DNA of 64,000 bases from contig NZ_CP107929.1 in NCBI RefSeq assembly GCF_036017915.1, forward strand, positions 3,848,001 to 3,912,000, given 5' to 3'. How positions within the stretch are numbered: the stretch's first letter is position 1; each line of letters starts with the position of its first letter. The notes beneath the pieces were generated by a model. That model saw nothing but the letters and a program-made list of their open reading frames with translations, was not told the DNA's origin and made no database searches. The position numbers were made by a program, and so were the translations under genes. Below, in pieces: positions 11,876 through 20,188 of the stretch. The stretch is from Micromonospora sp. NBC_00421 (GTDB lineage: Bacteria; Actinomycetota; Actinomycetes; Mycobacteriales; Micromonosporaceae).

Positions 11876-11936
11876 GCCCGGCCCACCCCGGGTGACCGAC
11901 CGTGGAGGGGAACCAGGCCACGGAAGGAGCACGACC

Positions 11937-12911
11937 ATGGGCACCGGTTTCACCGAGGCACAGCTGCGGACCGCCGTCGCGGACGCCGTCCGCGCGCCCT
12001 CCCTGCACAACACCCAGCCGTGGCGGTTCCGACTGCGCGACGGCGGGATCGAGGTGTCGGTCGACCCGGCCCGCCGGCTGCCGGCCACCGACCCGAGCGG
12101 CTGGGGCACCCGGATCGCCGGCGGCGCGGCCCTGTTCAACATGCGGTTGTCCCTGGCCGTGGCGGGCACCCCGGCGACGGTACGGCTGCGCCCGTACCCG
12201 GCCGACCCGGACGTGCTGGCCCGGCTGCTCCCGGAACTGCCGCGCCGCCCCACCCCCACCGAGCAGAGCCTGTACGCGGCCATCGGCCGCCGGTTCAGCA
12301 ACCGGGCGCCGTTCTGGCCCGACCCGGTGCCCGCCGACGCCCGCTGGCGGCTCGGCGAGGCGGCCCGTGCCGAGCAGTGCTGGCTGGAACTGGTGATCGG
12401 GGTGAGCGCGGTCAACGCCTTCGCCGAGATCGCCCACAGCGCCCACCGGGTGCTCGAACGCGACCCCGCCTACCGGGCCGAACGCGCCGACTGGGTCCGC
12501 ACCGAGCCCGCCCCCGACGGGGTGCCGGCCCGCGCCGGAGGCCCACAGACCGAGCCGCAGGACCTGCTGCCGTCGCGCGGTTTCGGCGGCCTGGACCGGG
12601 CGCCCGGCCGCGACTTCGAGCCGGAACCGCTGGTGGCGGTGCTCGGCGCGGCCGGTAACACGGTCGTCGACCAGGTGCTGGCCGGGCAGGCGTTGCAGCG
12701 GGTCCTGCTGACCGCGACCGACGCGGGGCTTGCGGTGTCGCTGCTGTCGCAGCCGATCGAGGTGTCGGGGGCACGGGAGGCGCTGCGGTTGTCGCTGGGG
12801 CGTTTCGGCACCCCGCAGATGGTCATGCGGATCGGGTACGGCCAGCCGGGGGTGGCCACCCCGAGGCGGACCGTGGACGAGGTGCTGGACGTGGCGGTGG
12901 CACCCGGCTGA
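11937..12911 (+). CDS. Second Acg-family nitroreductase-like protein
   Basis: A 324-residue paralogue of the gene at 8300-9310. It has the same N-terminal signature (VRAPSLHNTQPWRFRL, residues 17-32), the middle RRFSNRAPF segment, and a C-terminal flavin-fold segment (GLAVSLLSQPIEVSG, then TPQMVMRIGYG). ATG 11937 follows GGAAGGAG at 11922-11929. It is divergent from devR with DevR-type palindromes in between. The two paralogues differ widely in their central lid region, so they may not be redundant. Confidence 0.85.
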   Translation: MGTGFTEAQLRTAVADAVRAPSLHNTQPWRFRLRDGGIEVSVDPARRLPATDPSGWGTRIAGGAALFNMRLSLAVAGTPATVRLRPYPADPDVLARLLPELPRRPTPTEQSLYAAIGRRFSNRAPFWPDPVPADARWRLGEAARAEQCWLELVIGVSAVNAFAEIAHSAHRVLERDPAYRAERADWVRTEPAPDGVPARAGGPQTEPQDLLPSRGFGGLDRAPGRDFEPEPLVAVLGAAGNTVVDQVLAGQALQRVLLTATDAGLAVSLLSQPIEVSGAREALRLSLGRFGTPQMVMRIGYGQPGVATPRRTVDEVLDVAVAPG

Positions 12912-12984
12912 CCGTCGTCACCCGCACGGCTATCCGGGGTATGGGGTGTCGCGCTGTTGGATGTGGCGGCTGAGGCGAAGGCGA

Positions 12985-13182
12985 ACGGTGTCGTGGATGG
13001 GGGATGTGGTCGAACTCGGCGGGGTGGACGAAGCGGACCTCGCGCAACGCACCGGCGGCGTCGCGTACCGCCCGGGGCACGCCGTCCCAGGTGTCGACCA
13101 TCAGGTCCCATTCGCCGCCGGCCACCGCGGTCAGCCCTGCCAGCCGGCTTGCCCACCGCCTGCGGACCAGTACGGATGAATG
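12985..13182 (-). pseudogene. Possible coding remnant
   Basis: One minus-strand frame, entered after a TGA at 13183-13185, reads about 60 protein-like residues (LAGLTAVAGGEWDLMVDTWD, then VRFVHPAEFDHIPHP) before falling into low-complexity sequence that runs into the neighbouring nitroreductase gene. There is no good start codon. It looks like a fragment of a lost gene; I do not recognise the family. Confidence 0.25.
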
Positions 13183-13292
13183 TCATGTCATACCACTTAT
13201 GCCGGTTATGCGAATTTTGGATCGGCAGCCAGGGGACGACTCTCGCCCATCGAGTCGCCCGGGCCGCGGAGTGGTACTCCTCCGGGACAGTC

Positions 13293-13311
13293 ATGCCCAT
13301 GGGGCATTTTT
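13293..13311 (+). terminator. Intrinsic terminator with T-run
   Basis: ATGCCC (13293-13298), loop ATG, GGGCAT (13302-13307) followed by TTTT. This is one of the few hairpins in the window with a real T-run, and it lies about 380 bp after the nearest plus-strand gene. It may end an unannotated transcript from the AT-rich island. Confidence 0.5.
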
Positions 13312-13361
13312 ATGACACACAGGCATAAGGCCCTCCGGGCAATGCAGGCCGGCTGGCAGGG

Positions 13362-13435
13362 CGGGCTGCCTTGGCGGGCTGCCTTGGCGGGCTGCCTTGG
13401 CGGGCTGCCTTGGCGGGCTGCCTTGGCGGGCTGCC
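13362..13435. repeat. 13-bp tandem repeat (5 perfect copies plus a partial)
   Basis: The unit CGGGCTGCCTTGG starts at 13362, 13375, 13388, 13401 and 13414, followed by a 9-base partial. A 13-bp period cannot keep a reading frame, so it is not a protein repeat. Confidence 0.9.
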
Positions 13436-13896
13436 TGGACGCAGGACCGGGGGCACCCTGGCCTGGGAAGGGGCGCGGGCTGAGTGCGCAGGCTGACCTG
13501 GGCTGGGGAAGGGGCGCGGGCTGCCCAGGGCTGGTCGGGGTGCGGGGCGGCGCGGCGGGCCTGTGACCGGCGACACTCGCCCGGCGGAATCCGGGCCGGC
13601 CCGGAGGCGTTACACCCTGCGTACGACCGCAGCAGCAACCCCCGCTGCCAGGTCCGATGCCTCCGCCCCCGGCGGAATGGCGGTGAGCCGGCGGTCGTTA
13701 CACCCGGCTCCGGCCCGAGCGGCGAGCCACCCGACGGCACGCCCCCTCACCCGGCGGCACGCCCCGCCGGAGCCCCCCTTTGACTTCCCCCTCGTGAGCG
13801 CCCCGGACGTGGTGCCCACGCCCCGCGCCCGTCCCCCGACGGGCACCCCCGACCCCGGTCGGGAGCACGGGCGTCAACCCCCGAAGGAGCATCCCC

Positions 13897-14490
13897 ATGA
13901 ACACCACCATCCTGCGCAAGACCGCTCTCGGCATCGCCGGCCTCGCCTTCACCGGCGGCATCCTCGCCGGCCCCGCCACCCAAGCCCACGCCGCCTCGAC
14001 CCTCGACACCCGGCCCGTCGCCGTCGCCGTGCAGGCCGACAAGCCCGACAGCGGCAAGCTCATCCCGCACGGCACCCAGGGCGAGCAGTCCCGCATCGAC
14101 CTCGACGACGAGCAGACCGCCAACGCCAAGGCGATCATCGCCGCCACCAAGAAGTCCGGCCTCGACGAGCGCGCCGCCGTCATCTCCATCGGCACCGCGT
14201 TGCAGGAGTCCAAGCTGGAGAACCTCGGCCACCTCGGCGACCGCAACGACCACGACTCCCTCGGCCTGTTCCAGCAGCGTCCCTCCTCCGGCTGGGGCAC
14301 CCCCGAACAGATCACCGACCCCATCTACTCCACCACCGCGTTCCTCAAGGGCCTCAAGCAGGTCGACGGCTGGCAGGACATGCCCCTGACCAAGGCCGCC
14401 CAGACCGTCCAGGTCTCCGCCTACCCCGACGCCTACGCCCAATGGGAGAAGCAGGCCGCCGACCTCGTCGCCAAGCACTGGAACAGCTGA
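13897..14490 (+). CDS. Secreted lysozyme-like (transglycosylase-fold) protein
   Basis: A 197-residue exported protein. An N-terminal signal peptide (KTALGIAGLAFTGGILAGPA) probably ends at QAHAAS, near residue 33. The mature part has ISIGTALQESKLENLGHLGDRNDHDSLGLFQQRP, where the ALQES glutamate followed by SLGLFQ resembles the catalytic region of lysozyme-like and resuscitation-factor-like muralytic domains. A strong GAAGGAG precedes ATG 13897. It stands alone and is followed by a perfect terminator. Likely acts on or near peptidoglycan outside the cell; activity is unproven. Confidence 0.75.
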   Translation: MNTTILRKTALGIAGLAFTGGILAGPATQAHAASTLDTRPVAVAVQADKPDSGKLIPHGTQGEQSRIDLDDEQTANAKAIIAATKKSGLDERAAVISIGTALQESKLENLGHLGDRNDHDSLGLFQQRPSSGWGTPEQITDPIYSTTAFLKGLKQVDGWQDMPLTKAAQTVQVSAYPDAYAQWEKQAADLVAKHWNS

Positions 14491-14515
14491 CCCACCCGCA
14501 ACCCCACCGCATACC

Positions 14516-14551
14516 GTCGGCCGGCACCCCACACCCGGGGTGCCGGCCGAC
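14516..14551. terminator. Strong hairpin after the secreted-protein gene
   Basis: A 15-bp perfect stem, GTCGGCCGGCACCCC (14516-14530) against its complement at 14537-14551, with loop ACACCC, 26 bp after the stop. No T-run, as is common for actinobacterial terminators. Confidence 0.75.
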
Positions 14552-14672
14552 GCGGCACTGCCGCAGGCACGGCGAAGCCCCGTGGCGAAGTCCCCGTATC
14601 CGTCTGGCGGCGGGGATGGACCCCTTCCCGAGACCGGCGCGGTGGGTTGCTGGTCCCCGTACGCTCCTGGAT

Positions 14673-16916
14673 GTGACGCCGCGGGCCGCTTCCGGGACAC
14701 CGGCAGCGATCTTGCCGGCACGCCGGTTCGATGCGATGGCCGCCCTGTCGGTCGTCGTGACGCAGGTGGCCTGGTGGCCGCTGAGGCCGGGCTGGCTCGA
14801 TGCGAGCCCGGCCGGACGGGGACTGTGGGTGGTCCTTCCGCTGGCATGCCTGGCCGGCGTGGTCGTGGGCCTGCGTCGCGACAATCCCGAGCGGGCTGTC
14901 GCAGGTGCCCTGGTGTGCGCGGTGCTGGGGCTCGCCGTACCCGCGGCGGCCGGGTCGACTGTCGGGCTCCGCCCGGCCGACCTGCTCTGTGGCCCCGTTG
15001 CGGTGGTGCTGACGGTGTACTCGCTGGCCGTCTACCGGACGGCGGCGGTCTCGGTGATCGGGGCGGGCGCGATCCCGGTGGTGGGCGCCGGGTACGACCT
15101 GGGCCGAGGAGCCGGGATCCGCCCCGCCACAGGCACCGCGGTCCTGCTGGCCGCGGGGATCGCCGCCGTGTGGTCCTCGGGCCGGTTGCGCCGACGGGTG
15201 CTGGCCCACCGGCGGGCCGTACGCGACTATCAGGCCGGCGCGCACGCGCTTCCCGCCCACGCGGCTGCCACCGAACGCCGCCGGTTGGCGGCCGAACTGC
15301 ACGACGTGGCGGCGCATCGGATGACGGCGGTGGTGGTCGGCGCGGCGGCCGCCCTACGGCTGTCCGACCCTGAACGCGACGCCGAGGCGTTGTCCCACGC
15401 GCTGCGGGAGGGACGTCAAGCGGTAGAGGAGCTCGACAGGCTGGTCACCATGGGGGCCGCGACCTACCCGCTCGACGAGGTGGACATCGACCGGCTGCTG
15501 GCGGACCACGGCGTCGGCACGTACCACCGCAGTGGCCCGCCGCTCTCCGCCCACCAGGCCCGGCTGGTGTACCGGGTGGTGCGGGAGGCGCTGACCAATG
15601 CCGCTCGTTACGCCGAGGGTGCCGGGGTCGAGGTCCGCGTGCGCCACGGCGACGGCCGGCTCGTCGTCACGGTCGTCGACGGTGGGGGCCGTGTCGTCGG
15701 CGAGGGCCTCGGCAGCGGCACCGGACTGGCCGGCCTCGACGCCGCTGTCCGCGCCGCCGGTGGCGTGCTCGGTGCCGACCGGCACGGCGATGGTTGGCGG
15801 GTCTGCGCCGAGATCCCGTCGCCCCGGCCGGGCCGGTCCGCCCCGGCAACGGCCACCATGAGAGGTGACCGGGCGCTTGTCGTACTCGCTGCCGGGCTGT
15901 CTCTCGGTGTGGTGTTGCTCCCCTCGGCCGGTGACCGGGACCTGTTGTCCGGAGCCACCGCCACGGCGACGTTGCTGGTGCCGCTGCTCTCGCACTCCGC
16001 GACCCTCGCCTGGCGGCGGACCCGTCCGTTGCCCGCGTTCGGCGTCGCATCGGGCATCCTCTGCGTGTGGGTTCTCGCCGGCTATGCCGGATGGACCGGC
16101 CTGAACGCGGCCGAGGCGTTCCTGGCTTCCTGGTGGATCGAACTCATGCTGGTCTACTCCATCGGCGCCTACGGCCCCACCGGCCGGCCTGGCTGGTGGG
16201 CGCCGGGCACGGTGTCGGTGCTGGGTGGTGCCGCACTGGCCGAGGGGACGGGCATCCACGGCAACCGGCTCGGGGTCGCCGTGGTGCTCGCCGTACTGCT
16301 GCTGCCGTTGACCCTCGGGGCGTGGTGGGCCGGTCGGGTCGTCGCGGGGACGCGACGCCGTCGTGCCGTGCGCGACGATCGCGCCCGCACCGCCGAGCAG
16401 GAGGTCGTCGCCGGCGCGGCGTCGTCGAGCCGGGCGCAACTGGGTCAGGAGCTGCGTCGCGACGCGCGTCGGCACGCGATGGCCGTGGTCGCCGCGGCCA
16501 CGGACGGCCGGCTGACCGAGGTGCTCGCCGAGGGCAGGGCGACGCTTACCGCGTTACGGGTGCTGGTGCACACTCCGGCGGAGCAGGTTCCGGAACCACC
16601 CCCGAGTCTGCTCGGCCTGGAACACCTGGCGACGCGACGGTATGCGGCGCTGGTGGTCACCCCGCCGGTGGCTCCGTTGCCCGCAGCGCTGGAGGTCCTC
16701 GTCTACCGGGCCGTGGCGGCGGTGCTCGACGACGGCGCCCTGGTCGAGGTGCGCACGGAGCCGTCCGGCGTCGACATCAGCGTCGTCGGTGGCCGAGTGC
16801 GGGACGCTCATGCCGTGCGGCGCCTCCGCGACATCGTCGACGCCGCTGACGGACGCACCGACGTCGCCGAAGACGAGGAGAGGATACGGATATGGCTGCC
16901 CCGGACTCCGGCCTGA
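14673..16916 (+). CDS. Double histidine kinase: active module fused to a degenerate second module
   Basis: About 747 residues from GTG 14673, with TACGCT seven bases upstream suggesting a leaderless start; the frame is open far upstream but reads as non-protein there. Residues 1-390 form a complete NarL-type kinase: about five membrane helices, H-box ERRRLAAELHDVAAHRM (His210), N-box REALTNAARYA and a G-box GSGTGLAGL. Residues 396-747 repeat this plan with five more membrane helices, but the H-box reads GQELRRDARRHAM without the His-Asp pair and the ATP-binding part has lost the N-box and G-box. The second half therefore probably senses or regulates and does not phosphorylate. The response regulator gene overlaps its 3' end. 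Confidence 0.8.
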   Translation: MTPRAASGTPAAILPARRFDAMAALSVVVTQVAWWPLRPGWLDASPAGRGLWVVLPLACLAGVVVGLRRDNPERAVAGALVCAVLGLAVPAAAGSTVGLRPADLLCGPVAVVLTVYSLAVYRTAAVSVIGAGAIPVVGAGYDLGRGAGIRPATGTAVLLAAGIAAVWSSGRLRRRVLAHRRAVRDYQAGAHALPAHAAATERRRLAAELHDVAAHRMTAVVVGAAAALRLSDPERDAEALSHALREGRQAVEELDRLVTMGAATYPLDEVDIDRLLADHGVGTYHRSGPPLSAHQARLVYRVVREALTNAARYAEGAGVEVRVRHGDGRLVVTVVDGGGRVVGEGLGSGTGLAGLDAAVRAAGGVLGADRHGDGWRVCAEIPSPRPGRSAPATATMRGDRALVVLAAGLSLGVVLLPSAGDRDLLSGATATATLLVPLLSHSATLAWRRTRPLPAFGVASGILCVWVLAGYAGWTGLNAAEAFLASWWIELMLVYSIGAYGPTGRPGWWAPGTVSVLGGAALAEGTGIHGNRLGVAVVLAVLLLPLTLGAWWAGRVVAGTRRRRAVRDDRARTAEQEVVAGAASSSRAQLGQELRRDARRHAMAVVAAATDGRLTEVLAEGRATLTALRVLVHTPAEQVPEPPPSLLGLEHLATRRYAALVVTPPVAPLPAALEVLVYRAVAAVLDDGALVEVRTEPSGVDISVVGGRVRDAHAVRRLRDIVDAADGRTDVAEDEERIRIWLPRTPA

Positions 16917-17566
16917 TCACGGTTGTCGTCGCAGATGACCAACCCGTCATCCGCGCGGGCATCGCCGCCGTCCTGGACGCCGAACCGGACCTGTCCGTGG
17001 TCGGCCAGGCAAGCGACGGCCAGAGCGCGCTGCGCCTCGTCGCCCAGCTCCGGCCGGCCATCGCCGTGCTCGACATCCGGATGCCCGGACTGGACGGCGT
17101 CGCCGCGGCTGCGGCCATCACGGCACGACATCCGGGCACCCGCGCGGTCATGCTGACCACGTTCGGCCTGGACGAGTACGTATACGCCGCGCTCAGGGCC
17201 GGCGCATCCGGCTTTCTGCTCAAGGATGCCGAACCCGAGTACCTCGCCTCGGCTGTCCGCATCGTCGCCGGAGGGGGCGCCATGCTCAATCCGGGTGTGA
17301 CGCACAGACTGCTCGACCGGTTCGCAGCGGCACCCGGACCCGCCGAGGCGGCACGGCTCAAGCGTCTCACCCCTCGGGAGACCCAGGTGCTCATGCAGGT
17401 GGCTCGCGGTCTGTCGAACGCCGAGATCGCCGTGGCGCTGCACATCAGCACGGCGACGGTCAAGGACCACGTCGCGATGATCCTCGGGAAGCTCGGCGTC
17501 CGGGACCGGGTCCAGGCGACCATCGCGGCCTACGAGGGCGGCCTGATCCGGCCCGGACTGGCCTGA
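16892..17566 (+). CDS. NarL/LuxR-family response regulator
   Basis: A 224-residue regulator with receiver domain (VVVADDQPVIRAGI, phospho-acceptor Asp61 in VLDIRMPGLDG, Lys in GFLLKDAEP) and a C-terminal LuxR-type HTH (LTPRETQVLMQVARGLSNAE, then HISTATVKDHVAMILGKLGV). ATG 16892 overlaps the end of the double-kinase gene by 25 bp and has GAGGAGAGG upstream, so the two are one operon and a cognate pair. No target operator could be assigned; the downstream hydrolase gene is a possible target. Confidence 0.9.
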   Translation: MAAPDSGLITVVVADDQPVIRAGIAAVLDAEPDLSVVGQASDGQSALRLVAQLRPAIAVLDIRMPGLDGVAAAAAITARHPGTRAVMLTTFGLDEYVYAALRAGASGFLLKDAEPEYLASAVRIVAGGGAMLNPGVTHRLLDRFAAAPGPAEAARLKRLTPRETQVLMQVARGLSNAEIAVALHISTATVKDHVAMILGKLGVRDRVQATIAAYEGGLIRPGLA

Positions 17567-17569
17567 GCA

Positions 17570-17587
17570 CCCCGCCGGACGGCGGGG
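17570..17587. terminator. Hairpin after the response regulator
   Basis: CCCCGCC (17570-17576), loop GGAC, GGCGGGG (17581-17587), directly after the stop codon, with a second imperfect GC hairpin behind it. Likely terminator of the kinase-regulator operon. Confidence 0.55.
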
Positions 17588-17677
17588 ACGGGATCCGCCC
17601 CGGAGCGGACGGTCCGGGGTGCGTGCGCCCCTCCGCGGGTCGATGGCAGGACGCGCACCGGCCAGCATGCTCAGGAC

Positions 17678-18958
17678 ATGTCCTCTCCTCTACGGCGCAT
17701 CACCGGTGTTCTCTTCCTGGTGCTCACGCCGGTCGTCGCCACCGCGGCCGGCCTGGCCGCCTTCCTGGCCGCCGCCACACTGACCGCCCGGCTCCCGTTG
17801 TTGTCCGCGGCCGGTGTGGTGGTCATGGGGCTGACCGCGGTCGGCGTCGGCGCTACCGGATGGCGCCTCCTGTGCCGCCGCGGGCGTACGGCCGGCTTCG
17901 CCGTGCTGGTGACCCTCGCCTGCGCAGGCCTGGCAGGTACGTCGATCCTGGTGCCCGGTGCCCGCCCGGCGGCCGGCCCGGCACCGGCCTGGGTACGGTT
18001 CTGGACGCTGCCGACCGGTTCCCACCTCGCCTACGCCCACCTCCCGGCGACCGGGCCGAAGCGCCCGTATCCCGTGGTGTTCCTGCACGGAGGTCCCGGC
18101 ACACCCGGCAACGGGCTGCCCGGCGTGGCCGGCCCCGTCGCCGCCGCCGGCTTCGACGTGTACGCCTATGACCAGTTGGGCGCCGGCCGCTCAACCCGCC
18201 TCGACGACGTCACCGGATACACGGTCGCCCGCCAGGTCGCCGACCTCGACGCCATCCGCACGGCCATCCACGCGGACAGGCTCGTGCTCGTCGGCCAGTC
18301 CTGGGGCGGCTCGCTGGCGGCCCAGTACCTCGCCGCGTACCCCGACCACGTGCAGCGGGTGGCGTTCACCTCGCCCGGCCCGATCTGGCCGTCGGCCTGG
18401 CCGGATGGCGGCACGGGCGACCCGTGGGAGCGGATGACCGCCGATCAGCGCCGGCACCGCGACAAGCTGGTCGACCGGCCCCGGATCTACGCCCAGGCCG
18501 CCCTGCAGGGCATCAACCCCCAGGCGGCGCACGCCCTGGTCGGCGACGACGAGGCGGACGAACTGATGCACCGGATAGCGGTGCTCGGCAAGGATGCGAC
18601 AAGTTGCACCGCTGGGCGTTCCGCACCGGTCCACGACAACCATCAGGGCTTCTACGTCAACCAGCTGACCGTCGCCGACTTCGCCACGATCGCCGATCCC
18701 CGCCCGGCCCTGCGGCGGATCACCGTACCGGCCATGATCATGCGCGGCGGCTGCGACTTCGTCCCGTGGGAGGTCGCCCGCGAGTACCGCGACACGCTGC
18801 CGAACGCGGCACTGGTCAGCGTGCCCGATGCCGGCCACGGCATCGCCGCCGACCAGCCGGATCTGTACGAACGTCTCCTGGTGGCTTTCCTCACCGGGCG
18901 GCAGCTGCCGGTCTCCCCGTACACCGGAGGCACCGCGCCCGTGGACGCCGGGCGGTGA
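17678..18958 (+). CDS. Membrane-anchored alpha/beta hydrolase (proline-iminopeptidase-like)
   Basis: A 426-residue protein with three predicted N-terminal membrane helices (about 8-32, 42-64, 74-92) followed by an alpha/beta hydrolase domain. It shows the oxyanion motif FLHGGPG, DQLGAGRS, the nucleophile elbow VGQSWGGSLAAQ, and a C-terminal acid and histidine (MIRGGCDFVPW-type strand, then DAGHGIA). HGGPG and GQSWGG are typical of prolyl iminopeptidases and related S33 hydrolases. The three-helix anchor suggests the catalytic domain lies outside the membrane. CATGCT six bases before ATG 17678 may be the -10 of a leaderless transcript. Substrate unknown. Confidence 0.8.
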   Translation: MSSPLRRITGVLFLVLTPVVATAAGLAAFLAAATLTARLPLLSAAGVVVMGLTAVGVGATGWRLLCRRGRTAGFAVLVTLACAGLAGTSILVPGARPAAGPAPAWVRFWTLPTGSHLAYAHLPATGPKRPYPVVFLHGGPGTPGNGLPGVAGPVAAAGFDVYAYDQLGAGRSTRLDDVTGYTVARQVADLDAIRTAIHADRLVLVGQSWGGSLAAQYLAAYPDHVQRVAFTSPGPIWPSAWPDGGTGDPWERMTADQRRHRDKLVDRPRIYAQAALQGINPQAAHALVGDDEADELMHRIAVLGKDATSCTAGRSAPVHDNHQGFYVNQLTVADFATIADPRPALRRITVPAMIMRGGCDFVPWEVAREYRDTLPNAALVSVPDAGHGIAADQPDLYERLLVAFLTGRQLPVSPYTGGTAPVDAGR

Positions 18959-19044
18959 GGTCCGACGTTCCTGATCGTCGGCCGGCGGATGGGCCTGCAC
19001 CGCCATATTCGTGCGACGAACTCTCCCCGGTCAGGGGTTATCGG

Positions 19045-19116
19045 TGGGCGATACTGGGTTTGAACCAGTGACCTCTTCCGTGTCAAGGAAGCGCGCTCCC
19101 ACTGCGCCAATCGCCC
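19045..19116 (-). tRNA. tRNA-Val (GAC)
   Basis: 72 nt. Acceptor GGGCGAT pairs with ATCGCCC, the anticodon loop is TTGACAC inside the CTTCC/GGAAG stem, and the T-loop is GGTTCAAACC. Discriminator A; CCA is not encoded. Its sequence is identical to the copy at 19630-19701. Confidence 0.95.
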
Positions 19117-19125
19117 ATGGTCGAG

Positions 19126-19198
19126 AGCGGACGACGGGATTCGAACCCGCGACCCTCACCTTGGCAAGGTGATGCGCTACCAGCTGCGCTACGTCCGC
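19126..19198 (-). tRNA. tRNA-Gly (GCC)
   Basis: 73 nt. Acceptor GCGGACG pairs with CGTCCGC, anticodon loop TTGCCAA in the TCACC/GGTGA stem, T-arm GGGTTCGAATCCC, discriminator T. Same sequence as the copy at 19820-19892. A TAGAGT -10-like box at 19235-19230 (minus strand) lies upstream, so this block seems to have its own promoter. Confidence 0.95.
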
Positions 19199-19268
19199 GT
19201 GCCGCCCGGTTTCCCCGGCGACGGGGTGAACTCTACCCGATGGCAAGATCGCTTGCCCGGCCGACCCC

Positions 19269-19400
19269 TCAGCGGACGGCCGACTCGCCGTCGAGCCGCT
19301 GTCGGACCTGGGCGGCGTCCGGGTGGCCGAGCCGGTCGAGCACGTCGAGGGCCCGTCGCCAGGCGGCCTGGGCGGCGTCGGCGGTGGCCCGGTCTCCCCC
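19269..19400 (-). pseudogene. 3' remnant of a TPR/AfsR-type regulator
   Basis: The last ~40 codons on the minus strand read ATADAAQAAWRRALDVLDRL, then GHPDAAQVRQRLDGESAVR and stop. This is the typical C-terminal tail of large tetratricopeptide (SARP/AfsR-like) regulators. Upstream of about 19400 the frame no longer looks like protein and there is no start. It lies between two tRNA blocks, so the rest was probably lost by a rearrangement there. Confidence 0.5.
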
Positions 19401-19587
19401 ACCCCACTCCGCCCGGCGTCGCGACGCCCCCTCTGTCAGGAGACGTCCCCTGGGAGAATTCGGAGCCAGGATAGCTTGACATCGACGCACGGCGATGACC
19501 TGCCGACCGGCGGAAGACCACCGGCAGGAACGGCGGGCCGGCGGCGGGATCGGAGCGGGTCGCCGGAAGCCGGAGCATGACAGCGGA

Positions 19588-19620
19588 AAGGCCACCCTTC
19601 GGATTCCGAAGAGTGGCCTT
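19588..19620 (-). terminator. Terminator of the Gly-Cys-Val tRNA operon
   Basis: AAGGCCAC (19588-19595) pairs with GTGGCCTT (19613-19620), and the inner TTCGG/CCGAA extends the stem with one internal mismatch pair. It lies just downstream (minus strand) of the tRNA-Val at 19630. Confidence 0.75.
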
Positions 19621-19629
19621 CCGACCGTG

Positions 19630-19701
19630 TGGGCGATACTGGGTTTGAACCAGTGACCTCTTCCGTGTCAAGGAAGCGCGCTCCCACTGCGCCAATCGCC
19701 C
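19630..19701 (-). tRNA. tRNA-Val (GAC)
   Basis: 72 nt, acceptor GGGCGAT/ATCGCCC, anticodon GAC, discriminator A, no encoded CCA. Identical to the copy at 19045-19116; last tRNA of the Gly-Cys-Val operon. Confidence 0.95.
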
Positions 19702-19714
19702 GTGCCTGTTACCG

Positions 19715-19785
19715 AGGTGGGGACGGGATTTGAACCCGCGTACACGGCTTTGCAGGCCGTTGCCTCGCCTCTCGGCCACCCCACC
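19715..19785 (-). tRNA. tRNA-Cys (GCA)
   Basis: 71 nt. Acceptor GGTGGGG pairs with CCCCACC, anticodon loop CTGCAAA in the ACGGC/GCCGT stem, T-arm GGGTTCAAATCCC, discriminator T as is usual for tRNA-Cys. It is absent from the second tRNA block. Confidence 0.95.
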
Positions 19786-19819
19786 GAGGTTGCCCCCGTC
19801 ATGCGTGGCGGCAGCTCCG

Positions 19820-19892
19820 AGCGGACGACGGGATTCGAACCCGCGACCCTCACCTTGGCAAGGTGATGCGCTACCAGCTGCGCTACGTCCGC
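19820..19892 (-). tRNA. tRNA-Gly (GCC)
   Basis: 73 nt, acceptor GCGGACG/CGTCCGC, anticodon loop TTGCCAA, discriminator T. First gene of the Gly-Cys-Val operon and identical to the tRNA-Gly at 19126-19198. Confidence 0.95.
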
Positions 19893-19924
19893 TTGCCTCC
19901 GGGCTCACCCGGTGACGGATGGAA

Positions 19925-19954
19925 ACTCTAGCCGAGCGGTCGGACCGATGCCAA
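19925..19954 (-). promoter_or_regulatory. Promoter of the Gly-Cys-Val tRNA operon
   Basis: Minus strand: TTGGCA (19954-19949), an 18-nt spacer and TAGAGT (19930-19925), about 30 bp before the tRNA-Gly. The second tRNA block has the same TAGAGT at 19235-19230 followed by similar bases, evidence that the promoter was duplicated with the tRNAs. Confidence 0.7.
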
Positions 19955-20188
19955 CTCGGGGCACCACCGGCGCGTCCGGCCCGGCGACCCGTGACCGGCA
20001 CCACACTGTCCAGAGCATCCTAGGAGAGTTGGTCGGCAGTCATGTGGCCAGCGATTCACACCCATTGTGAGCAGGTCGGGAAGGTATCCGACGCGCCGAC
20101 GGGATGCTGTCCGGCTTCCGACTCCGGCCCGCCCGATCCGGCGGCTCGGTAACTCCCTGTGCTCGCGTCGATAGGTTACCGTAGCGAC

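Larger units (their letters stand above)
12912..13896. other. 985-bp gene-poor, repeat-bearing stretch
   Basis: No intact gene is supported. It holds a minus-strand coding remnant (12985-13182), an AT-rich island of about 150 bp (13170-13320) that stands out from the GC-rich surroundings and contains CATA-CCACT-TATG and a doubled TTATGC, an orphan terminator (13293-13311), a 13-bp tandem repeat (13362-13435), two copies of GGAAGGGGCGCGGGCTG (13467-13483 and 13507-13523), and then the leader of the secreted-protein gene, in which I see no riboswitch I can name. Confidence 0.6.

Noticed and set aside
13310..13576. Minus-strand frames reading PPRQPAKAARQGS-type repeats
   Set aside because: Produced by the 13-bp DNA repeat being read through three frames; no start signal or family.
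13563..13896. Possible c-di-AMP (ydaO-type) riboswitch before the lysozyme-like gene
   Set aside because: Such genes often carry one, but I could not find the conserved core bases of that riboswitch in this leader.
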